Positions 1 to 9,173 of a stretch of 54,020 bases of DNA are shown here, one piece after another. The notes beneath the pieces were generated by a model. It was not told where the DNA came from, made no database searches, and saw nothing but the letters and a program-made list of their open reading frames with translations. Source of the stretch: Marisediminicola senii (lineage in GTDB: Bacteria; Actinomycetota; Actinomycetes; Actinomycetales; Microbacteriaceae); the NCBI RefSeq assembly GCF_011057645.1, contig NZ_JAALGE010000016.1:1-54020 (forward strand), given 5' to 3'. How positions within the stretch are numbered: the stretch's first letter is position 1; each line of letters opens with the position of its first letter. A program made the position numbers and the translations under genes.

Positions 1-907
1 CCGCGGTGCGCCCCCCCACGACCCCGGCCTGCACGATGACCCGCACGTCGTCGGCCCGCCGCCCGTGCCGCACGGCGGCGTCGCGCATCTGCTGGGCGTT
101 GCGGCGGTAGTCGTCTGCGGTGCGCCCGCCGGTGAACACGATCTCGGCGTGCCGGCCGGCGAACTCGATGCCGGCCGGCGACCCGGTGGCCTGGTACAGC
201 ACGGGGGTGCGCTGCGGTGACGGCTGGCTGAGGTGCGGGCCCGCCACCCTGAAGTTCGAGCCGACGTGGTTGATGTAGCGCACCTTGGTCGGGTCGGTGT
301 AGACGCCGGCCGCGGCATCCCGAATCACGGCGTCGTCGTCCCACGACCCCTCCCACAGCTTGTAGACCACGTCGAGGTATTCGTCGGCGAGGGCGTAGCG
401 GCGGTCGTGGTCGATTTCGCCGTCGAGGCCGAAGTTGCGGGCGGCGTTGGGCAGGTAGGAGGTGACGATGTTCCAGCCGACCCGGCCCTTGGTGAGGTGG
501 TCGAGGGTGCTCATGCGGCGGGCGAACGAGAACGGCGGCTCGTAGGTGGTCGAGAAGGTGACCCCGAAGCCGAGGCCCTTCGTGACCGCGGCCATCGCGG
601 GGATCACCAGCAGCGGGTCGTTGCTCGGCAGCTGCAGTCCCTGCTCGAGGGCGGTGTCGAGGCCGCCGCGAAAGGTGTCGTACGCGCCGACGACGTCGGC
701 GAGGAAGACGCCGTCGATGCCGCCCGATTCGAGCAGCTGCGCGAGCTCGGTCCAGTACTCGATGTCGGTGAAGCGGTGCCGGTTGTTGTCGGGCAGCCGC
801 CACAGGCCGTGCGTGATGTGGCTGACGGTGTTCATCTCGAACAGGTTGACGATGAGCTGCTTCGGCTCGGTGCTTCTGGGCCCAGGGCTGGCTGCTGCGG
901 TTGTCAT
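1..907 (-). CDS. FMN-dependent LLM-class monooxygenase, NtaA/SnaA/DszA type (3' end outside window)
   Basis: The frame opens with ATG at 907 and runs without a stop off the left edge, giving about 302 residues of a family usually near 450. After a short Ala/Pro-rich leader it reads NLFEMNTVSHITHGLWR, then a DGVFLADVVGAYDTF segment, a GFGVTFSTTYEPPFSFARR stretch and a GRVGWNIVTSY motif. These are hallmarks of the flavin-utilising monooxygenases of the nitrilotriacetate/pristinamycin/dibenzothiophene-sulfone group. Such enzymes use FMNH2 from a separate reductase and O2 to oxidise small organic (often sulfur- or nitrogen-containing) compounds in the cytosol; the substrate cannot be told here. 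It follows the xylanase gene on the same strand but is separated from it by a strong hairpin, so it probably has its own promoter in the 134-bp gap. Confidence 0.88.
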   Translation of the reverse strand, partial: MTTAAASPGPRSTEPKQLIVNLFEMNTVSHITHGLWRLPDNNRHRFTDIEYWTELAQLLESGGIDGVFLADVVGAYDTFRGGLDTALEQGLQLPSNDPLLVIPAMAAVTKGLGFGVTFSTTYEPPFSFARRMSTLDHLTKGRVGWNIVTSYLPNAARNFGLDGEIDHDRRYALADEYLDVVYKLWEGSWDDDAVIRDAAAGVYTDPTKVRYINHVGSNFRVAGPHLSQPSPQRTPVLYQATGSPAGIEFAGRHAEIVFTGGRTADDYRRNAQQMRDAAVRHGRRADDVRVIVQAGVVGGRTA

Positions 908-976
908 GTACTCATCTTCTGTGGTGGATGCTGCGGCTGAACAATCGGCGCGGTGCCCGGCTCACCGCGGCGTCGA

Positions 977-1025
977 ACGACGGCTGCCGCCGACCCGGTC
1001 TTCCCGGGCCGACGGCAGCCGTCGT
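977..1025 (-). terminator. Hairpin terminator after the xylanase gene
   Basis: A perfect 13-bp inverted repeat (977-989 against 1013-1025, arm ACGACGGCTGCCG) with a 23-nt loop lies 16 nt downstream of the xylanase stop codon on the minus strand. There is no clear U-tract, which is common for GC-rich actinobacterial terminators. Confidence 0.6.
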
Positions 1026-1041
1026 CATCGTGCTGTGGTGC

Positions 1042-4000
1042 CTAGCCCGCGTTGTCGGCGCTGCGGCGACGCGCGACCAGGATCACTCCCAGGCCGAGCA
1101 GCATCATGGCCAGCACGCCCATGGCGAGCGCGTCGGTTCCGGTGAGCGCGAGGCCCCCGGTCGACGAGCCGCCCGCGGTGCCGGAGCCTGAACCCGATCC
1201 GTTGCCGGAGCCCGTTCCCGCGCCGGCGCCGCTGCCCGTGCCGCCGTTGCCGGAGCCCGTGCCGCCGTTGCCGCTGCCCGTGCCGCCGGAGCCGGAGCCG
1301 TTGCCGGCGCCCGTTCCGCCGTTACCGGTGCCCGGCGTGGTGCCCGGGTCCGTTCCGGGGTCGGTGCCTGGGTCGGTTCCGGGGTCGGGAACGACCACGG
1401 CGGAGCCAGCAACCAGTTCGCCGACGCCCCAGCGGGCGGTGGACTGGTATCCGGTGCCCGACGGGTCGGCCCAGCTCGTGATGCCGACGCGTGCACTGGC
1501 CGTGGCGTCGTTCACCTGGAAGTCGAGGCCGTGGAAGGTTCCCACGCCGCCTTCTTCGAGCAGGCTGATCGATGCCTCGACGATGTAGCCGCCATCGACA
1601 GCGGTCGTCGCGCTGGTCACCCGGTTCACCTGGAACGCCTCGTCACCGGTTCCGACCGATACCACGTTCGCCGCACTGATGCGGATCTGCGTGTCGTCGT
1701 AGCGGTACGAGCCGTTCTTGTAGTTTCCGGCGTCGACGAAGATCTCGACCGAGTCCTGGATCCAGGGGTCGGATCCCGACACGTCGACGACGTCGTCGAA
1801 CACCTCGGCGAGCACGTAGAGCGTCGAACCGTTCCACAGCGTGCGCACCTCGGCCTGCGCGGTGTCGGTGCCGTCGACCTGCTTCGACGTCGTCACCGTC
1901 TGGGCGTTCGCCCACGCGGCGTCGACCTCGGCATCGACGGTCGGTGCGGCTTCGGCCTCGCCGACCTCGACGAACGACAGCTCCTCGATCAGGGTGACGG
2001 TACCCAGTGCACCGGCACTGTTCCACCCGATGGTCGTGGCGCCGTCGATCACGCGGGCGTCGAACTGTACGGTGTTGCCCTCGGCCTGCGGGGTGGTGAA
2101 TGGCAGGTGCGCCACCACGGTGTACCCCCCGTCGCCTTCGGTCGCGACCGCATCGACGTCACCGCTGCCATCGCGGTTGATCGTGACGGTCTCACCCGCG
2201 TAGTCGAACTGCACGGCGTCGGTGGCATCCACTGTCGCGTCGTCGACCGAGACGTATGCGGTGAGGTGGTCCGGTGCCCAGCGCAGCTGGAACCCGGCGG
2301 TGTCCTCGATCAGGTTGAGCGGCAGCCGCTCCCAGTCGCGGGCCGAGGTGGCCTCGTCGTCGAGTTCGACGTCGCCGGCGAACACGTTCGCGGTGCGCAG
2401 CCGGGTGGGCAGCTCGGCGCTGTCGACGATGCCGTAGTAGGCGGGCTTCGCCTGGTAGGCGTCGTCGAAGGCCAGCGGTCCACCGTTGGCTGCACGCCAG
2501 CTACGTCCGTCGGTGAGGCCCCAGAGGGTCACCGAGAACAGCTGGTCGGCGTTCTCCCTGAAGATGCGGAAAGCGTCGCGGTAGTAGTAGCCCTGCTCGA
2601 TGAAGTTGGCCTCGGTCTCCGGCACGCCGGTGGTGACGTCGAGTTCCGTGACCGCCTGCGTCAGGCCGAGCGGCGTGAAGCGATCGATGGCGGCTTCGAG
2701 CGCCGCGACCGGGGTCGCGAGGCTCACGTGGAACTGGTGGCCGACGCCGTCGATGGGAACGCCGCGCTGCAGCATCCGTTCGATCAGGGCCAGGTAGCGA
2801 CCCTGCTTGCCGTCCTGCTCGGTGTTGTAGTCGTTGATGAACAGCGTCACGGGGCGGTCGCTGCCTGCGGCGGCGTACTCCTCGTTGAACGCCTCGTCGG
2901 CGTACTGGAAGGAGAGGTCGATGAACTCTTCACCCAGGATGCGATACCACTCGCTGCGGCGCAGTCCGTCGTCGAACTCGCCGCTGTCGGAGACGACCTC
3001 GTTCACGACGTCGAACGCCGTGAGGGGGTTGGTCTCGCTGCCGAACTCTCCGTAGCTGCTCAGCGACTCGGCGACGGCGAAGATGTGGGTGCGCATGCGC
3101 TCCCGCAGGATCGCCTTGTCGGCCTCGCTGGTGGTGAGGTCGACTCCCGCCTCGTCGTCGAAGAACCACGCCGGTGTCTGGCTGTGCCAGACGAGGGTGT
3201 GGCCGTAGACGTCGAGGTCGTTCTCCTGGGCGAACGTCATGAGCGCGCCGACCTCGGGGTTCGGGCGGAACGTGCGGTCCGCCGCGTACCAGGCCTCAGG
3301 CTTCATGTAGTTCTCCGACGTGAGCTGCCCGAAGTGACGGGTGGTCAGCTCGGCCGCGGTGCCGCCGGTCTCACGGCTGTCGATGGCGACGCCGACCGGA
3401 AAGTCGACGGTGTCCTTGATAGGCGTGATGTCCTGCACCTCGCCGGCCGTCTGTGCCGTCACGGTGACGTCGTCGATCAGCAGGTCGGAGGTGTTGGTGC
3501 CGTTGTAGTTCGTCTCGAAGTACAGCTGGATGGCGTCGAAGTCTGCCGCCTGGAAGGTCGCGGAGACCTCGGTCCAGCCGGTGTTGGTGATCCCGGCGAA
3601 CTGGCTGACCGTCTCGTAGACCGTGGTGCCCTCGTTGGTGCGTGCGGCGCTGAGCCACACGGCGTCCGTGGGCTGGCCGGTCGCGAACTTCACCCAGGCG
3701 GTGAGCGTGTAGCTCGTGCCGGGGGTCAGGATGTCGCTCATGTCGCGGGCGAGCCCGCTCCCCTGCGACTTGCGCTCGGTCACGATCGCGGCCTGCGCAC
3801 CAGTGTGCGATTCGGCGGTGGTGACGCCGGCGACCGGGTCGCCCTGCGCGTCGGCGCGAGCCACCCAGCCCTGCAGGCCGTCTTCGAAGTCGAAGACCGT
3901 CGCGCCCGGTGCGGGCACGGTCGGGTCGGTCGGGTCGGTCGGGGCGTCGAGGGCTCCGACGGGCAGGGTGAAGGTCCAGCCATCGGCGAGACGCTCGGAG

Positions 4001-5178
4001 ACCACCGTGGTGACGGCCTGGAGCGTTCCGCTGCGGTCGCCGCCGCCATCGTGCGTGAGCACGACCTCGCCGGGCTTCATGGCCGTGCGGAGGCTGGCAG
4101 TGAGGATGTCGACGTCCTGCTCCGCCCAGTCACCGATGGTGTTGGTGACGGCGAGGGGCTGCATTCCGAGCGCGACGGCGACGGCGGGGGTCTGTCCCCA
4201 GCTGCCGTTCGGTGCACGGAAGAACGGAACCTGGGCGTTCGGGTCACCGAGCGCGGTGCGGATGATCGCGAGGTTGGCGACGAGCTTCTCCTGCACCTCG
4301 GCCGGCGTGAGGCTTCCCATGTCCTCGTAGTCGGTCGAGTGGTTGCAGATCGTGTGGCCCTCGTCGACCATGCGGTTCAGCAGCGCGGCTCCCCCGGGAG
4401 CCGTGACGTTCTGGCCGATGACGCAGAAGGTCGCCGAGATGTCGTTCTCGCCGAGGTAGTCGAGCAGCGCACCGGTGGTGGCGCCGTTCGGTCCGTCGTC
4501 GAAGGTCAGTGCCGAGACGTTGCCGGTGCCCTGCGCTGCCGCGACCGGGGCGACCGTCGGGTTGACGGCGCCGCCGGGCACGAAGCCCGCGGGCAGGCCC
4601 GGTGTCGGAGTCGTGGTGTCGGCGGGAACGCCGGAGATGACGACGTCGTCGACGAGGTAGTCGAACGGCGTCGCCGGGTCAGCCGGGGCGACGAACGCTG
4701 ACCCGAGGTAGACCTGCAGGGCGGTGGTGTCGGCGTTCGCGGGAACGGTGAAGGTTCCTTCGACGTCGGTCCAGGCATCCGCCGTGATGGTGGCGTTGCC
4801 CGCCCACGTGTAGGCGGGCTTGACGACGAAGCGCATGCTCGCCGATCCCGCCGTTCCCTCAGCGAGCCTGGCGCGCATCGAGAAGGTGTATTCGCTACCT
4901 GGTGCGAGGGAGAGGGCTCCTGGAGCACTCTGGATCCCGTCGAAGTCGGTGGTGCGGTCGGAGACCCGCAGCGCGGTGTCACCGTCGACGTCGACGTAGG
5001 ACAGCGTGGGGTTGCCGCTCTGCTGCCAGCCTCCCAGTGTCTCGTCGTCGAAGTTGCTGGACAGGATGACTTCCGGTTCCGCGGCCGCGGCGGGAACGGC
5101 GACGCCGATCCCTGCCAAGACCATGACACCGGACAATAAGCCGGCTCCGAAAGTTTCGAGTGGGGTACGACGTTTCAC
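1042..5178 (-). CDS. Secreted, cell-wall-anchored bifunctional polysaccharide deacetylase (CE4) / GH10 endo-xylanase with CBMs
   Basis: GTG at 5178 is preferred over an ATG 39 bases upstream because AAAGGAG sits 6 nt before it and a signal peptide then starts at once (KRR, hydrophobic core, AAAA cleavage region near residue 34). Approximate layout of the 1378 residues: CBM4/9-like module 35-185; NodB deacetylase 220-410 with TFDDGPN, RAPNGSWG and THDGGGD motifs; second CBM4/9-like module 425-575; GH10 xylanase 590-920 with acid/base Glu727 (VVNEVV) and nucleophile Glu845 (TELDVTT); two CBM9-like modules 935-1270; DPGT repeats and a Gly/Ser/Asn linker; LALTG, a hydrophobic segment and an RRR tail. 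It probably deacetylates and cleaves xylan while attached to peptidoglycan; LAxTG-type signals are typical of class E sortases. Upstream lies a 183-bp gap before the ABC importer genes, with no confident promoter seen. Confidence 0.93.
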   Translation of the reverse strand: MKRRTPLETFGAGLLSGVMVLAGIGVAVPAAAAEPEVILSSNFDDETLGGWQQSGNPTLSYVDVDGDTALRVSDRTTDFDGIQSAPGALSLAPGSEYTFSMRARLAEGTAGSASMRFVVKPAYTWAGNATITADAWTDVEGTFTVPANADTTALQVYLGSAFVAPADPATPFDYLVDDVVISGVPADTTTPTPGLPAGFVPGGAVNPTVAPVAAAQGTGNVSALTFDDGPNGATTGALLDYLGENDISATFCVIGQNVTAPGGAALLNRMVDEGHTICNHSTDYEDMGSLTPAEVQEKLVANLAIIRTALGDPNAQVPFFRAPNGSWGQTPAVAVALGMQPLAVTNTIGDWAEQDVDILTASLRTAMKPGEVVLTHDGGGDRSGTLQAVTTVVSERLADGWTFTLPVGALDAPTDPTDPTVPAPGATVFDFEDGLQGWVARADAQGDPVAGVTTAESHTGAQAAIVTERKSQGSGLARDMSDILTPGTSYTLTAWVKFATGQPTDAVWLSAARTNEGTTVYETVSQFAGITNTGWTEVSATFQAADFDAIQLYFETNYNGTNTSDLLIDDVTVTAQTAGEVQDITPIKDTVDFPVGVAIDSRETGGTAAELTTRHFGQLTSENYMKPEAWYAADRTFRPNPEVGALMTFAQENDLDVYGHTLVWHSQTPAWFFDDEAGVDLTTSEADKAILRERMRTHIFAVAESLSSYGEFGSETNPLTAFDVVNEVVSDSGEFDDGLRRSEWYRILGEEFIDLSFQYADEAFNEEYAAAGSDRPVTLFINDYNTEQDGKQGRYLALIERMLQRGVPIDGVGHQFHVSLATPVAALEAAIDRFTPLGLTQAVTELDVTTGVPETEANFIEQGYYYRDAFRIFRENADQLFSVTLWGLTDGRSWRAANGGPLAFDDAYQAKPAYYGIVDSAELPTRLRTANVFAGDVELDDEATSARDWERLPLNLIEDTAGFQLRWAPDHLTAYVSVDDATVDATDAVQFDYAGETVTINRDGSGDVDAVATEGDGGYTVVAHLPFTTPQAEGNTVQFDARVIDGATTIGWNSAGALGTVTLIEELSFVEVGEAEAAPTVDAEVDAAWANAQTVTTSKQVDGTDTAQAEVRTLWNGSTLYVLAEVFDDVVDVSGSDPWIQDSVEIFVDAGNYKNGSYRYDDTQIRISAANVVSVGTGDEAFQVNRVTSATTAVDGGYIVEASISLLEEGGVGTFHGLDFQVNDATASARVGITSWADPSGTGYQSTARWGVGELVAGSAVVVPDPGTDPGTDPGTDPGTTPGTGNGGTGAGNGSGSGGTGSGNGGTGSGNGGTGSGAGAGTGSGNGSGSGSGTAGGSSTGGLALTGTDALAMGVLAMMLLGLGVILVARRRSADNAG

Positions 5179-5361
5179 GGCGCTCCTTTGCGCTTGCTTT
5201 GAGGACCCGCCCACCATAGGTTGCCCAAAGCAACAAAAACAACCCCCCGTTTCCCGAAAATGTACCCCGAATATGTTTCGACGAATGCGAACGGGTTGAC
5301 AGGGTCCACTCGAGTTGCTGCCGAGTAGCCGCCCCTCGCGTTGCGGCCCCTTCTGTCGCGG

Positions 5362-6408
5362 CTATTCCCGACGCCTCGAGGCGACCGCGCGCTGCAGCAG
5401 CACGAACACCAGCAGGATGCCGCCGGTGATGATCGTCGTCGTCTCGGGACGGATGCCGCCATCCCTCGTGATGAGCACGTTCATGAGTCCCAGCACCAGG
5501 GCGCCCACCACCGACCCCAGCACGAAGCCGGCTCCTCCCATGAGCAGGGTTCCACCGATCACGGTCGCGGCGATGGCGTCGAGTTCCCAGCCGATGCCGG
5601 TGATGTTCTGCGCGCTGCCGAGTCGTGCCGTGTAGACGACGGCCGCCACACCGGCCAGGGTGCCGCTGATCACGTATACCCACAGCTTGGTCGAGACGAC
5701 CGGCAGGCCCATGAGCGTCGACGACTGCTCGGATCCCCCGATGGCGTAGACCGTGCGCCCGAACCGGGTGCGGTGCAGCAAAAAGACGGCGACGAGCACG
5801 ACGACGACCGCGATGATCACGCCGGGGGTGATGACCAGGTCGTTGACCCGCGGACCGTCGACCAGCTTGAACTGGGTGGCCAGGCCGCGCATCGGCGACT
5901 CGTCGGCCAGCCGCTCCGGCGTGGTGCTGAGCATCGACGCGAGGCCTCTCGCGAGGAACATCATGGCGAGCGTCGCAATGAATGGCTGCACGTCGAAGAA
6001 CTGGATGAGTACCCCGGAAATGAGCCCGAACAGCGAACCGATCAGCACCATCAGCACGATGACGAACCACGGGTTCCAGCCGGCGTTGGTGAGCAGCACC
6101 CCCGCCACACTGGAGAACGCGATCACCGCCCCGACCGAGAGGTCGATCCCGCCGGTGAGGATCACGAAGGTGAGTCCGACGGCGAGGATCACCAGGTGCG
6201 CGTTGTTGATGAGCAGGTTCGAGACGGTGCTCGCCTGCAGGATGCGCCCATAGGCGATCTCGCCGTAGACGATCATCGCGAGGAAAATGAGCAGCGCCGC
6301 GAAGGTGGGCAGTAAGCCGAGGTGTGCCTTCAGCCACCGGGCGGGGCCACCCTCACGCTTCGGCTCGACCGACGTCGGCCGGTTGTCGAACGAGGTCACG
6401 GTGCTCAT
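5362..6408 (-). CDS. yjfF: Sugar ABC transporter permease, YjfF-like
   Basis: 348 residues with about 8-10 hydrophobic segments and the BPD_transp_2 signature GGIDLSVGAVIAFSS, LGSVVGALVLGLMNV and a VQPFIATLAMMFLARG loop. This is the inner-membrane permease family of ribose/galactofuranose-type (CUT2) importers, and the sequence resembles E. coli YjfF, which pairs with YtfT. ATG at 6408 overlaps the stop of the preceding permease by 4 bases (ATGA), so the two are translationally coupled, as expected for a heterodimeric permease. It is the last gene of the importer operon. The substrate is inferred to be a furanose sugar such as galactofuranose or arabinose from family resemblance and from the xylanase next door; nothing in the sequence fixes it. 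Confidence 0.88.
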   Translation of the reverse strand: MSTVTSFDNRPTSVEPKREGGPARWLKAHLGLLPTFAALLIFLAMIVYGEIAYGRILQASTVSNLLINNAHLVILAVGLTFVILTGGIDLSVGAVIAFSSVAGVLLTNAGWNPWFVIVLMVLIGSLFGLISGVLIQFFDVQPFIATLAMMFLARGLASMLSTTPERLADESPMRGLATQFKLVDGPRVNDLVITPGVIIAVVVVLVAVFLLHRTRFGRTVYAIGGSEQSSTLMGLPVVSTKLWVYVISGTLAGVAAVVYTARLGSAQNITGIGWELDAIAATVIGGTLLMGGAGFVLGSVVGALVLGLMNVLITRDGGIRPETTTIITGGILLVFVLLQRAVASRRRE

Positions 6409-7478
6409 GCGGGGATCGTTTCTTTGCTGGGGACGAAGGTTCCTGGTGCGCGCCGCTGGCGGAACAGCTGGCGCACGCGTTCGGACTGCAGCAGGCAAAG
6501 CACGACGATGACGATCGCCTTGAAGGCGGGGGTCGCCGACGACGAGATGCCGAGAAAGACGACCGTCTTGTCGAGCGTCGCGATCAGCAGCGCGCCGACG
6601 ACGGTGCCGCCGAGGTTGAACTTGCCCCCCGCTAGCGACGTGCCGCCGATCACGACGGCGAGGATGGCGTCGAGTTCGAGCTGGTACCCGGTGCGTGACA
6701 CGTCGACCGTCATGACGCTGGCGGTGGCGAACACGCCCGCGATTCCGGCCAGGATGCCGCTGGCGATGTACACCGTCATGAGGAGGCTTCGACGCTTGAT
6801 ACCCGCGAGCCGGGCGGCCTTCGGATCCATGCCGATCGCCTCGATCATCAGCCCGAGGGCACTGCGCCGCACGAGGAGGCCGACCGCGATCACGATGAGC
6901 ACGGCGAAGAGCAGCACGACGGGCAGCCCGACCAGGTAGCCGTTCGCGATCCACCGGAATGGCTCGTTGCTGGCTGCCGTGTTCTGGCCCTCGGTGATGA
7001 CCTTCGCGAGGCCTCGACCGGCGAGCAGGATGACGAGCGTGCTGATGAACGGCTGCAGCCCGACGACCGAGACGAGGATGCCGTTGACGGCACCGAGGAT
7101 GGCGCCGAAGGCGACCGCGAGCAGGAAGGCGGCGAGGGCCGCGAGCACGGAGTCGGGTGCCGCCGCGGCGTTGAGGAACTCCATGGCGACAGCGCCCGAG
7201 ACCACCATGATCGACCCGACCGAGAGGTCGATGCCCCCGGTGGCGATGACCAGGCACATGCCGACGGCGATCATCAGGATGGGGGCCGCTGCCCGAAGGA
7301 TGTCGACGAGGTTGCCCACCAGGTTGCCGTTGGCCGGGTTCACCGTGATGGCGAGGTACCCGGGGTCGCGGAGCACGTTGACCAGCAGGAGCAGCGCGAT
7401 GGCGACGATGCCCCAGAAGTACGGGGTCCGCAGCAGCCGCGCGGCCGTCCTGGCCGGCGCGGACTGTGTCTCTGTCAT
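6405..7478 (-). CDS. Sugar ABC transporter permease, YtfT-like
   Basis: 357 residues, BPD_transp_2 family. It carries the GGIDLSVGSIMVVSG motif, a GLQPFISTLVILLAGRG segment and a GGTSLAGGKFNLGGTVVGAL stretch characteristic of CUT2 permeases, and about 9 hydrophobic helices. The start ATG at 7478 overlaps the TGA of the ATPase gene by 4 bases, and its own stop overlaps the next permease start in the same way, giving ATPase-permease-permease coupling. Together with the YjfF-like protein it should form the membrane channel for the sugar delivered by the lipoprotein encoded at 9174-10169. It is distinguishable from its partner by a longer N-terminal tail and a periplasmic NPANGNLVGNLVDIL segment. 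Confidence 0.88.
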   Translation of the reverse strand: MTETQSAPARTAARLLRTPYFWGIVAIALLLLVNVLRDPGYLAITVNPANGNLVGNLVDILRAAAPILMIAVGMCLVIATGGIDLSVGSIMVVSGAVAMEFLNAAAAPDSVLAALAAFLLAVAFGAILGAVNGILVSVVGLQPFISTLVILLAGRGLAKVITEGQNTAASNEPFRWIANGYLVGLPVVLLFAVLIVIAVGLLVRRSALGLMIEAIGMDPKAARLAGIKRRSLLMTVYIASGILAGIAGVFATASVMTVDVSRTGYQLELDAILAVVIGGTSLAGGKFNLGGTVVGALLIATLDKTVVFLGISSSATPAFKAIVIVVLCLLQSERVRQLFRQRRAPGTFVPSKETIPA

Positions 7479-9067
7479 TCGCTGACCTCTCTGTCTGCGG
7501 GGGTGCTCCAGGCGGCGTCGGCTCCCGCCGGCACCCCCTCTTCTGCAATTGTGTTGACGATCAGGTCTGCTGTCACGCCCGGCCCGTTGATGATCTCGGC
7601 GATCTTGCGGTGGTCCTTGAGCACGACGATGCGGTCGCTGAGCCGCACCACTTCTTCGAGCTCCGACGAGATGAAGACCACGGCGACACCGTCGTCGGCG
7701 AGCGCCGCGACCTGCTCCTGGATCTCCGCCTTCGCGCCGACGTCGATACCGCGGGTCGGTTCGTCGAGGATGAGAAGCTCGGGCTTGGTCGCGAGCCAGC
7801 GGCCGAGCAGCACCTTCTGCTGGTTGCCACCGGAGAGGTTGCGGATGGGCCGGTCGGGGTCGGCCGGCCTGACGTTGAGCTCGGCGAGGTACTTGGTCAC
7901 GATCGCATCCTTGTCCCGCTTCGAGAGCGGCCGCGCCCACCCGCGCTTGGCCTGCACCGCCAGCACGAGGTTCTCGCGAACGCTGAGGTCGCGCACGATG
8001 CCCTCGTCGCGACGGTTCTCGCTCGAGAACGCGATCTTGTGGGCGAGGCCGCGGGTGGGAGTCGAGATATCAACCTTCTTGCCGCGAAAGTACACCTGCC
8101 CCTCGTCGGCTTTGTCGGCGCCGTACAGCAGGCGGGCGAGCTCGGTGCGTCCGGAGCCGAGTAGGCCGGCGAAGCCCACGACCTCTCCGCGGTGCAGTTC
8201 GAGGTCTGTCGGGTCGATCGAGCCCTTGCGGCCGAGTCCCTCGGCCCGGAGGATCGGCTCGTCGGTGTGCAGGTGATCACGCTCGGCGCGCTCGGAGTCC
8301 AGCGACGCGAGCGACGCCACCTCCTTACCGATCATCGTGGCGATCAGGGCCGCGCGCGGCAGCTCCCTGGTGAGGTATTCACCCTGGTACTGGCCGTTGC
8401 GCAGCACGGTCATGCGGTCGCTGATGGCGTACACCTGGTCGAGGAAGTGCGAGACGAAGAGGATGGCCACGCCCTGGTCACGCAGTCGACGGATGACGGC
8501 GAACAGGCCCTCGACCTCGTTCGCGTCGAGGCTGGATGTCGGTTCGTCGAGGATGAGCACCGTCGACTTCGCGACCATCGCCCTGCTGATCGCGACGAGC
8601 TGCTGCACGGCCAGCGAGAGGGTGGAGAGGGGCTGCCGGGGATTGAGGTGGCCGAGGCCGAGTTTCTCGAGGGCGTCGACTGCCGCACGATGCGTCGCCG
8701 TCCAGTTGATACCGAACCTGCCCCTGGTCTCGTGCCCGAGCATGACGTTCTCACCGATGGTGAGGTTGTCGCACAGGTTGACCTCCTGGTAGACGGTGGA
8801 GATCCCCGCGTCCTGCGCATCGGCCGTTCCGGTGAGGCGCCTGCTCTGGCCGCCGACCAGGATCTCGCCGTCGTCGATGCGGTAGACACCGGTGAGGGCC
8901 TTGATCAGCGTCGACTTGCCCGCACCGTTCTCGCCCATCAGGGTGTGCACCTCCCCGGGGAACAGGCGAAAGTCGACCCCGTCGAGGGCTTTCACCCCGG
9001 GAAACGAGATCGAGATGCTCTTCATCTCGACGATGGGAACTGGAGCGGGGGGAACTGGAGCGGTCAT
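7475..9067 (-). CDS. Sugar ABC transporter ATP-binding protein, double-domain (MglA/RbsA/YtfR family)
   Basis: 530 residues with two ABC cassettes in tandem. The first has an intact Walker A (GENGAGKST, Lys51), a degenerate signature (LSLAVQQL) and Walker B (VLILDEPTSSLD). The second has a degenerate P-loop (GLLGSGRTE) but a canonical signature (LSGGNQQKV) and Walker B (LLILDEPTRGID). This asymmetry is the rule in CUT2 importers. It supplies ATP hydrolysis for the two permeases encoded immediately downstream with 4-bp overlaps. It is separated from the binding-protein gene by a hairpin, so its transcript level is probably lower. A close paralogue lies upstream at 10322-11869. Confidence 0.93.
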   Translation of the reverse strand: MTAPVPPAPVPIVEMKSISISFPGVKALDGVDFRLFPGEVHTLMGENGAGKSTLIKALTGVYRIDDGEILVGGQSRRLTGTADAQDAGISTVYQEVNLCDNLTIGENVMLGHETRGRFGINWTATHRAAVDALEKLGLGHLNPRQPLSTLSLAVQQLVAISRAMVAKSTVLILDEPTSSLDANEVEGLFAVIRRLRDQGVAILFVSHFLDQVYAISDRMTVLRNGQYQGEYLTRELPRAALIATMIGKEVASLASLDSERAERDHLHTDEPILRAEGLGRKGSIDPTDLELHRGEVVGFAGLLGSGRTELARLLYGADKADEGQVYFRGKKVDISTPTRGLAHKIAFSSENRRDEGIVRDLSVRENLVLAVQAKRGWARPLSKRDKDAIVTKYLAELNVRPADPDRPIRNLSGGNQQKVLLGRWLATKPELLILDEPTRGIDVGAKAEIQEQVAALADDGVAVVFISSELEEVVRLSDRIVVLKDHRKIAEIINGPGVTADLIVNTIAEEGVPAGADAAWSTPADREVSE

Positions 9068-9119
9068 GCGCCGTGCTTTCCGTCGGTGTTCAGGGCGGGT
9101 TCACTGCGTCGCTAACGAC

Positions 9120-9169
9120 GCGACAGCGGGCCCCGGCAGTTGTCGGCCGGGACCCGCCCACACTGTCGC
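9120..9169 (-). terminator. Intercistronic hairpin between binding-protein and ATPase genes
   Basis: Starting 4 nt after the stop of the binding-protein gene is a long imperfect hairpin: outer arms GCGACAG/CTGTCGC (9120-9126 with 9163-9169) and inner 11-bp arms (9127-9137 with 9146-9156) with one mismatch. It probably works as a partial terminator or 3' stabiliser, the usual way binding-protein genes are expressed above their transporter genes. Confidence 0.6.
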
Positions 9170-9173
9170 GAGC

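Noticed and set aside
1531-4701. A 1056-codon open frame on the plus strand, antisense to the xylanase gene
   Set aside because: Its product is Arg/Gly/Val-rich with no recognisable domain, while the minus strand encodes clear CE4, GH10 and CBM motifs. Long antisense frames are expected in DNA with G/C at third positions.
5220-5234. GTTGC-N5-GCAAC hairpin before the xylanase start, and short CGAA/TTCG repeats further upstream
   Set aside because: Arms of only 4-5 bp; not distinguishable from chance, so not listed as an operator.
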